Shown here: positions 57,001-63,211 of the stretch, in pieces
Position numbering within the stretch: position 1 is the first letter of the stretch
Layout: the number at the start of each line of letters is the position of its first letter
Assembly: GCF_963675585.1 (NCBI RefSeq)
Contig: NZ_OY776413.1
Span: 372,001-436,000, forward strand
Reading direction: 5' to 3'
Length of the DNA: 64,000 bases
From: an uncultured Draconibacterium sp.
GTDB taxonomy: Bacteria > Bacteroidota > Bacteroidia > Bacteroidales > Prolixibacteraceae
Program-made: the position numbers and the translations under genes
Notes under the pieces: model-generated
Seen by the model: the letters and a program-made list of their open reading frames with translations, nothing else
Databases searched by the model: none
What the model was told of the DNA's origin: nothing

Positions 57001-57103
57001 TTATAAAAAATTCACGACTGACAAAGACTTTGAAAGAAGATATAAGGAATTTATTTTTGACACTTTAGTAGATGCAAACAAAGAAACAGGGATAAGACCC
57101 TAA
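54083..57103 (+). CDS. hsdR: Type I restriction-modification, endonuclease/translocase subunit
   Basis: A 1006-residue HsdR. It has an N-terminal PD-(D/E)XK nuclease ([22 protein letters not shown], about 133-154), an SF2 motor with Walker A SAGSGKS (307-313), DEAH box (418-421) and TATP, then helicase domain 2 ([32 protein letters not shown]). It translocates and cuts unmethylated DNA away from the site. It begins 10 bp after hsdS, and the full operon appears intact. Confidence 0.95.
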   Translation: [1006 protein letters not shown]

Positions 57104-57115
57104 CGCACACAGCCA

Positions 57116-57170
57116 AGCACATTTGCAATTCGCACGAGCCAACCCTCAGACCAAAAATTGCAAAAGAGCT
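57116..57170 (+). repeat. Hairpin-forming direct repeat, downstream copy, flanking the type I R-M operon
   Basis: Begins AGCACATTTGCAATTCGCAC and ends AATTGCAAAAGAGCT. The arms TTTGCAATT / AATTGCAAA pair, and the differences from the copy at 50365-50418 are compensatory. Confidence 0.7.
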
Positions 57171-57248
57171 TGTCCGTTTTCCAACGCTCGGCAGACAGAC
57201 AAAGTGTAGCAAATTGAAAGAGAAAATGACTGAAAACAATCAACACCA

Positions 57249-57374
57249 GGCGGTAACAAAGTGTATAAATCATTGGGCGGTTTGTGCTGGTTTCAAGTGC
57301 GTTACATTTAATAAGCTTTGTAGCGGTTTGACAGGAAAGTGCTTCGAAATGCCCAACGCTTCATACACCAACCG
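57249..57374 (+). repeat. attC12
   Basis: Opens GGCGGTAAC, matching the C12 left edge GTTACCGCC (50267-50275) 7 kb upstream, and ends AACCGTTA. The central TTTCAAGTGCG...TTTGACAG part is of the attC1/attC2 type. Confidence 0.9.
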
Positions 57375-57388
57375 TTACCGCTAATATT

Positions 57389-58702
57389 GGTACGATAAAG
57401 GGACATCCGTTACAAAGTTAAAGGGACATAGTTTACACTTTTCAAAGTTTGTAATTTGACATAAAAATCAAATTGCCATGCCTTGGAAAGAAACAACTAT
57501 TATGGAAGAAAAAATTGAATTTATTTGTGAATGGAACTCCGGGAAGTATACCATCACAGAGTTGTGTAAAGGATTCGGAATATCCCGGACAACTGCGTAC
57601 AGGATGATACAGCGCTACGAAAAACTTGGGATTGAGGGCCTCCGGATGAAGGCTAAAGCACCCATAAACCACCCCAACCGGACAAACATAGAAATAGAAA
57701 AAAGAATTCTATGTTTAAAGGAAAAACATAAACATTGGGGTGCTAAAAAAATAAAGGTATTGTTGTTTAACGACTTTCCTGAAATCCAAATCCCATCGGT
57801 GGTTACCATTCACAACATATTGTCCAGGAATGGCATGGTATGCCCTCAAAAGCGTTTACGAAGGGTGAAGCCCCTGTACCCGATTTTCGACCCGAAAGAC
57901 TGCAACGAAGTCTGGAGTGCCGATTACAAGGGTAAGTTTTTAATGGGCAATAAAAAATACTGTCACCCGCTGACCATTGCCGATTCTAAAAGCCGCTTCC
58001 TGTTTACGGCCAAGGCGCATTACAAAGAAAACTACAAGTCAGTAAAAGAGGAGTTTACAAGGGTTTTCAGAAAGTTCGGGTTGCCCAAACAGGTACATAC
58101 CGACAACGGGATCCCCTTTGGCTCCGTTTCCGCCATCCAGCGCTTTACAACCTTATCGTACTGGTTTATCGACCTGGGCATCCTGCCCGTGTTTTCAGAC
58201 CCGGCGCACCCCGAACAAAACGGAAGGCACGAACGAATGCACCGCGACCTGAAAGCGGCCTGTGCAGCCCCTTCGGCTTACGATTTAAGGGCACAACAGC
58301 GAAGACTGAACTCATTTGTCAGGGAATACAATAACCTCAGGCCTCATGAGGCTTTAGAGATGAGAACGCCTGCGCGTGAACATCAGTTTTCTGACATCCC
58401 TTTCCCCGAAAAAATTAAACCCTATGTCTATCCCGCACACATGAAAACAATGAATGTGTCTAAAAGCGGGGCAATGCGTTGGAAGGCTTATTACTGGGTG
58501 TACATGTCCAGTGGATTGATAGGTAAACAAGTTGCTGCTGAAGAAATTGGCAACGGTGTTTGGAAAGTATTTTACCGTAATGTATTTTTAGGTTACTTTA
58601 ATGAGAAAGATATTCGTGATAAACAAAATATTACAAGGCTGAGCACTAATTTAGTGTAACTCATGTGCCTTTAACTTTGTTAACCATGTGCCTTAACGAA
58701 CA
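57389..58702 (+). mobile_element. IS481-family insertion sequence, complete copy in the cassette 13 leader
   Basis: A 1314-bp element with a 5-bp ATATT duplication (57384-57388 and 58703-58707). Long imperfect inverted repeats share AAAGTTAAAGG.ACAT and flanking GG.ACAT motifs, about 45 bp in all. It begins 14 bp inside the C13 left edge. A second copy starts at 63212. Confidence 0.9.
57478..58659 (+). CDS. IS481-family transposase
   Basis: A 393-residue transposase with a helix-turn-helix (YTITELCKGFGISRTTAYRMIQRYEKLGIEGL) and DDE core: Asp in WSADYKGKF, Asp in HTDNGIPFG and Glu in NGRHERMH. A C-terminal domain of about 100 residues follows. An ATG 24 bp downstream (MEEKIEF) could be the start instead. 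It is intact. Confidence 0.93.
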   Translation: MPWKETTIMEEKIEFICEWNSGKYTITELCKGFGISRTTAYRMIQRYEKLGIEGLRMKAKAPINHPNRTNIEIEKRILCLKEKHKHWGAKKIKVLLFNDFPEIQIPSVVTIHNILSRNGMVCPQKRLRRVKPLYPIFDPKDCNEVWSADYKGKFLMGNKKYCHPLTIADSKSRFLFTAKAHYKENYKSVKEEFTRVFRKFGLPKQVHTDNGIPFGSVSAIQRFTTLSYWFIDLGILPVFSDPAHPEQNGRHERMHRDLKAACAAPSAYDLRAQQRRLNSFVREYNNLRPHEALEMRTPAREHQFSDIPFPEKIKPYVYPAHMKTMNVSKSGAMRWKAYYWVYMSSGLIGKQVAAEEIGNGVWKVFYRNVFLGYFNEKDIRDKQNITRLSTNLV

Positions 58703-58731
58703 TATTAAACGAAAACCTAAAATACTAAATA

Positions 58732-59649
58732 ATGATTCCTGACTATCAAACAATAATGCTTCCTCTTTTAAAAACAATGAGTGACGAAAAGACTCATAAA
58801 TTAAGAGAACTAATTGAAATTCTTGCAGTTCATTTCCAATTAAGCGAAGATGAAAAAAAGGAATTATTACCAAGCGGGTCACAAGCGATTTTTGACAATC
58901 GTGTTGGTTGGGCAAAATTCTACTTGGAAAAAGCAAATTTGTTAAAAACGGAAAAAAGAGGTTCCTATCACATAACTGAATTGGGACAAAGTTTTTTAAA
59001 ATCAAATCCAACCGAACTTCGGACAAGAGATTTAGAAGAATTCAAAGCTTTCAAGGAGTTTAAACAATCGATAAATGTCAAAAACGAAATTGATGACACC
59101 GACCAGGGAAATCATGAAAATGCGGAATCAAATAAAACTCCCGAGGAAGCTTTAGAATATGCTTATCAAAAATTAAAAAATGACTTGTCGAGAGATTTGC
59201 TTGACACAATAAAAAATTGTTCTCCTTCATTTTTCGAAAAATTGGTAATCGACTTATTGACAAAAATGGGTTACGGGGGTTCAAGAAAAGACGCTGGTAA
59301 AGCACTTGGCAAAAGTGGTGACGGAGGAATTGACGGAATAATAAAAGAAGATAAACTTGGACTTGACACAATTTTCATTCAAGCAAAACGATGGGAAAAT
59401 GTAGTTCCAGTAAGAGAAATTCGAGATTTTGCTGGAGCACTTTTATCTAAAAAAGCCAGAAAAGGAATTTTTATAACAACATCAAGTTTCCCTAATAGTG
59501 CTTATGAATTTGTAAATAGTATTGAGCATAAAATAATTCTTATTGACGGAGAAAGATTGACAGACCTGATGTTTGAATTTAATGTTGGATTATCAACTCA
59601 ATCTGCTTACGAAATAAAAAAAATAGATTCGGACTATTTTGAGGAATAA
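58732..59649 (+). CDS. mrr: Cassette 13: Mrr-type restriction endonuclease
   Basis: A 305-residue protein. An Mrr N-terminal winged helix (about 5-92: TIMLPLLKTMSDEKTHKLREL, ..YLEKANLLKTEKRGSYHITELG) and an acidic linker (about 115-140) lead to an Mrr_cat nuclease domain (about 165-270). The catalytic pattern is Asp201 in GDGGIDG with Gln217 and Lys219 in FIQAKR, the Mrr variant of PD-(D/E)XK. Mrr enzymes cut modified DNA. The IS481 insertion lies 29 bp upstream of the ATG and may drive or block its expression. Confidence 0.92.
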   Translation: MIPDYQTIMLPLLKTMSDEKTHKLRELIEILAVHFQLSEDEKKELLPSGSQAIFDNRVGWAKFYLEKANLLKTEKRGSYHITELGQSFLKSNPTELRTRDLEEFKAFKEFKQSINVKNEIDDTDQGNHENAESNKTPEEALEYAYQKLKNDLSRDLLDTIKNCSPSFFEKLVIDLLTKMGYGGSRKDAGKALGKSGDGGIDGIIKEDKLGLDTIFIQAKRWENVVPVREIRDFAGALLSKKARKGIFITTSSFPNSAYEFVNSIEHKIILIDGERLTDLMFEFNVGLSTQSAYEIKKIDSDYFEE

Positions 59650-59652
59650 AAA

Positions 59653-60240
59653 ATGACACCAAAACAAATTGAAAGAGTTCAAAACAAAATAAAGAACATT
59701 CGGAAAACACTTTATAATGAAAAGAGAATGTTTGGTTGTTATGACGATAGTCGTGGACTTCGTTATGTTCCGTTAAATTTATATTTAAAAATTGGGGATT
59801 ATAAAAGCGGACTAACTTATCTAAGATGGTTTAACAAAAACTTTCCGGATGATATTGGAATGCCTGACTTTTTGTTCGAGTGGACAATTATTCTTTTCAA
59901 ACTTGGAAAACTCAAAGAGGCAGAATTAAAAGCAATTCAAACTTATTTTGCTAATTCCTACCTACTTGACAAATTCTTTGAAAGGCAAATTATTCCAATA
60001 GAGAAATATGAAAACTCAAATCTTGAAAATCCCGAATTTGCAGAATATTTGAGCTACTCAAAAAACCAAGTTGAATTAAATGACTTTGCCGAGTGGCTTG
60101 CAAATTTTGAGAAATCGGAGAATTTTATGGAAACAAAAAGCAAATTCCATGAAATTGGTAAAAGACTTAAAACAGAAACTGATACCGAAACAAGAAGATA
60201 TTTGCTAAAACAACTTTATCAATTGCGTGAAAGAAAATAA
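59653..60240 (+). CDS. Cassette 13: unknown protein paired with Mrr
   Basis: A 195-residue protein starting 3 bp after the mrr stop, so it is co-translated. It seems all-helical with a possible TPR-like region (GDYKSGLTYLRWFNKNF, LFKLGKLKEAELKAIQTYF). I recognise no family. The tight coupling suggests an accessory or control protein for the endonuclease. The stop is 11 bp before attC13. Confidence 0.65.
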   Translation: MTPKQIERVQNKIKNIRKTLYNEKRMFGCYDDSRGLRYVPLNLYLKIGDYKSGLTYLRWFNKNFPDDIGMPDFLFEWTIILFKLGKLKEAELKAIQTYFANSYLLDKFFERQIIPIEKYENSNLENPEFAEYLSYSKNQVELNDFAEWLANFEKSENFMETKSKFHEIGKRLKTETDTETRRYLLKQLYQLRERK

Positions 60241-60251
60241 GAATAAAATAC

Positions 60252-60381
60252 TAGCGGTAACAAATTGTAAATTGCATTGCGGGGTTCGTGCGGTGTCGTT
60301 CGCTGGATTCTCGTTTCGCAGTTCCGTCCTATCGGACAGGAACGCTCTTCGAAATCCGCAACGACAACTTACAAGTGACCG
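60252..60381 (+). repeat. attC13
   Basis: Opens TAGCGGTAAC, a perfect complement of the C13 left edge GTTACCGCTA (57374-57383), now split from it by the IS481. Same type as attC5 and attC14. Confidence 0.93.
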
Positions 60382-60421
60382 TTAGCCGCAAGGTTAATAA
60401 AACCAGACATTTATAATAAAA

Positions 60422-61306
60422 ATGGTTCTTGATTTTTTAAATAAAACCTTTAATAATAGAGAAATTGCTCTGATTTTTTACCTTCTAATTTTTATTCTGT
60501 GGACTTTGACTCAGACAAAAATAAGGGGGTCAATTTTTGGTTTAATAAAAGCTCTATTTGCAAAGCAAATTTTTATTTCAATCCTTTTCCTTTTATTTTA
60601 CATATCACTTGTCGTTTATGCTCTTTCACTTGCAGACCTTTGGAATTTAAGCTTAATCAAAGATACTATCTATTGGACTTTTGGTGTCGGATTCATTCTA
60701 ATGATGAATTCAAATAAAGCAATGCAAGAAGAAAATTATTTTAAAAAATTCGTGTTTGAAAATGTAAAGCTTTTCATGATTATAGAATTTATTTTAGGAT
60801 TATATGTTTTTGGAATAATTACTGAGTTTATCTTAATGCCTATTGTGATTTTTCTTTCAATCCTTCTGGGATATACAGAAGTTTACGAAGAACATGAAAA
60901 AGTCAAAAATTTCCTATTAAAAATATTTGGAGTAATTGGAATCTTCTATGTAATCTATTCCGGTTATGAAATCTATCAAAATTTTAAAAGTTTCGCTAAT
61001 TACGACAATTTGAGAGTATTGATTTTTCCAGCTTTAATGACAATTTTGTTTTTGCCTTTTGCGTATTTTTATGTTTTATACACTTTTTATGAGAGTTTAT
61101 TTGTCCGAATTAGCATTTTTTTAAAAGACAATAAATCTTTACGTCGATTTGCAAAATGGAGAATCCTTTTGACTGTAAATTTTAGCTTACGAAAATTAAA
61201 ACTTATAACTCCAGGATATTTATTCGGTGGTTGTACAACAAAGCAAGAAATTAAAAATGAAATAATTGAAAGAATAAATAAAAACCCAGCGGCTAACAAT
61301 TTGTAA
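60422..61306 (+). CDS. Cassette 14: multi-pass membrane protein of unknown function
   Basis: A 294-residue protein with about six hydrophobic helices (near 15-32, 48-72, 82-97, 112-155 as two, 168-186, 200-228). A basic C-terminal cytoplasmic tail ends GGCTTKQEIKNEIIERI. No known domain is recognised. The leader is 40 bp. The last codons (PAANNL) and stop lie inside attC14, so the recombination site encodes the protein's end. Confidence 0.62.
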   Translation: MVLDFLNKTFNNREIALIFYLLIFILWTLTQTKIRGSIFGLIKALFAKQIFISILFLLFYISLVVYALSLADLWNLSLIKDTIYWTFGVGFILMMNSNKAMQEENYFKKFVFENVKLFMIIEFILGLYVFGIITEFILMPIVIFLSILLGYTEVYEEHEKVKNFLLKIFGVIGIFYVIYSGYEIYQNFKSFANYDNLRVLIFPALMTILFLPFAYFYVLYTFYESLFVRISIFLKDNKSLRRFAKWRILLTVNFSLRKLKLITPGYLFGGCTTKQEIKNEIIERINKNPAANNL

Positions 61307-61417
61307 ATTGCATTGCGGGGTTCGTGGTGTGTCGTATGCTGGATTCTCGCAACATCGTTCCGTCCTACCGGACAGGAACGAGCTCCGAAATCCGCAACGA
61401 CAACTTACAAGTGACCG
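61289..61417 (+). repeat. attC14
   Basis: Opens GCGGCTAAC, matching the C14 left edge GTTAGCCGC (60381-60389). It overlaps the end of the cassette 14 gene by 18 bp. Same type as attC5 and attC13. Confidence 0.92.
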
Positions 61418-61448
61418 TTAGCAACAAGCTTAAAAAAAGACGACAACG

Positions 61449-62537
61449 ATGAATAATGAACAATGGAATGAAATATGCTTTCTGCTCTCCGAAAATATTC
61501 GGACTGACATTAGTGAAAGTAATTTTGAGAAAAATGTAATTCAAGCATTGAGAGTTTTAGATTGGAAAGAATATTTAGGGGATATTCAAATCCGACCATC
61601 ATTCCAAATTGGTGCATCCAACAGAATGACACCAGACTTCGTAATTAATTCATCGGAAAAGAGAAACCTTTTTGTAATTGAAATAAAACAACCAAGTCTT
61701 CCTTTAAATACAAACTTTCAACAACAACTATTTTCATATATGCGTCAGTTAAGACTAGAATACGGAATCTTAATTGGACAAGTTATTCAAGTGTTTTATG
61801 ACGGAGATTTGGCAAACCACGACGACCCCGTTTTACTCGAAACAATTGAATTTGAAAAGGATAATCCCAAAGGAACTAAATTCGTCGAATTGTTTAGTAA
61901 AGAAAGTTTCAGCAGTGAATCACTAAAATCATTTACGATAAACTCGCTCAAAAAAATAAATCGCCGAACGGACAAAAATATATTAACTCAAAAAATCTTG
62001 TCCCCTGACTACGAAAAAGAGGTAATAAAGTTAATTAAGCAAAACTTCTTAAACCAATACGACAGCGAGTTAATTGACAGTGTTTTAAACGAAATCTCAA
62101 TAAGAATTTCAAATCAAAATCAGGAAATAATTAAACAACCAGTACTACAATCAAAAACTTTTGAAAAACCTGTAATTATAAGTTCAAGGGACAAAACCAA
62201 ATACATTATTAATGAAAATGGACAAATACTTGCAAAAAATAGGTTTGTATTGGAATTAATTCGAGCGTATTTAAAAATTAAGCCAACGGACTTTACGAAC
62301 CTAAAGAATATTTTCAGTGATGATTTACAAGGTTCAACTGGCGTAATCAACCGACTTGACTTCGTGGAAACAAAATATGCGAATAAAACTGACAAACGGC
62401 ATTTCATAGGAAAGGACGAAATTTTAATAAGCTCAGACCAAGTAAAATTTGTTGTTTCGACACAATGGGGTAAACACAATATTGATAATATGGTAGATTT
62501 GGGAAGGAAATTGGGATTTAACATCAAAGAAATTTGA
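61449..62537 (+). CDS. Cassette 15: HsdR-N-like nuclease with a DNA-binding-like C-terminus
   Basis: A 362-residue protein. The N-terminal domain (about 20-130) has a PD-(D/E)XK nuclease core: Glu27 in SNFEKNV, Asp63 in RMTPDFVI, and Glu78 with Lys80 in FVIEIKQP, then a FQQQLFSYMRQLRLEYGILI helix typical of type I/III N-terminal nucleases. The C-terminal 120 residues (YIINENGQILAKNRFVLELIRAYL, ..QWGKHNIDNMVDLGRKLGF) are unrecognised. It is a stand-alone nuclease without a visible motor or methylase, so a defence role is inferred. The leader is 31 bp. Confidence 0.68.
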   Translation: MNNEQWNEICFLLSENIRTDISESNFEKNVIQALRVLDWKEYLGDIQIRPSFQIGASNRMTPDFVINSSEKRNLFVIEIKQPSLPLNTNFQQQLFSYMRQLRLEYGILIGQVIQVFYDGDLANHDDPVLLETIEFEKDNPKGTKFVELFSKESFSSESLKSFTINSLKKINRRTDKNILTQKILSPDYEKEVIKLIKQNFLNQYDSELIDSVLNEISIRISNQNQEIIKQPVLQSKTFEKPVIISSRDKTKYIINENGQILAKNRFVLELIRAYLKIKPTDFTNLKNIFSDDLQGSTGVINRLDFVETKYANKTDKRHFIGKDEILISSDQVKFVVSTQWGKHNIDNMVDLGRKLGFNIKEI

Positions 62538-62579
62538 AAAAAATCATTTTAACTTTAATGCCAAACATTACTAAAATAA

Positions 62580-63056
62580 ATGGGACTTAGAGAAGTTAAA
62601 ACGAGACTTAACACCTTGAATAAAACTGAAATTATAAAATTGATTTCAGAGATGTATAAAAAAGTTCCAGGGGCAAGAAATTTTCTGGATATTTATGCAA
62701 CCGGTGACATATATGAACTTGCGGAGAAATACAAAAAGGAAATTGAAAAATACGTTTATCCATCTGGAAGTAATTTAGTTTTAAAAGAATCTGAAGCGAG
62801 GAAACTCATCAGGACAGTTCGAAAAATGAAAGTAATTGAACTTAATATAGAACTGGAATTGCATTATGTAAATTGTTGTCTTGATGTTATAACTGATTTT
62901 GGTTACTGGGACGAGAATTATTATTTGTCAGTGGATAAAATGTATCATAGTGCTGTTAATGGAATTGCAGAATTAGGACTCATTGATGAATATTCTGAGA
63001 GACTTGAAAATTTATCTGTAAGAGCAAGTGAATTTGGATTGGAATTATATTACTAA
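62580..63056 (+). CDS. Cassette 15: small helical protein (DUF6155-like)
   Basis: A 158-residue, mainly helical protein (MGLREVKTRLNTLNKTEIIKLISEMYKKVP, ..DENYYLSVDKMYHSAVNGI). The pattern recalls the DUF6155 family, with modest certainty. The start sits 42 bp after the nuclease gene, suggesting co-expression, perhaps as an immunity or partner protein. The stop is 14 bp before attC15. Confidence 0.6.
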   Translation: MGLREVKTRLNTLNKTEIIKLISEMYKKVPGARNFLDIYATGDIYELAEKYKKEIEKYVYPSGSNLVLKESEARKLIRTVRKMKVIELNIELELHYVNCCLDVITDFGYWDENYYLSVDKMYHSAVNGIAELGLIDEYSERLENLSVRASEFGLELYY

Positions 63057-63069
63057 AAAATAAAAGCCA

Positions 63070-63198
63070 GTTGCTAACACAGTACATATTGCAGGGCGGG
63101 GTTTGGTGGTGCGCCAACTGCGGATTCTCGCATCGCAGTTCCGTGTCCTTCGGACAGGAACGCTCTCCGAAATCCGCCCCGACAACATGTACCTACCG
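63070..63198 (+). repeat. attC15
   Basis: Opens GTTGCTAAC, matching the C15 left edge GTTAGCAAC (61417-61425), and ends TACCGTTA. Near-identical type to attC3 and attC7. Confidence 0.92.
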
Positions 63199-63211
63199 TT
63201 AGCCACAAATT

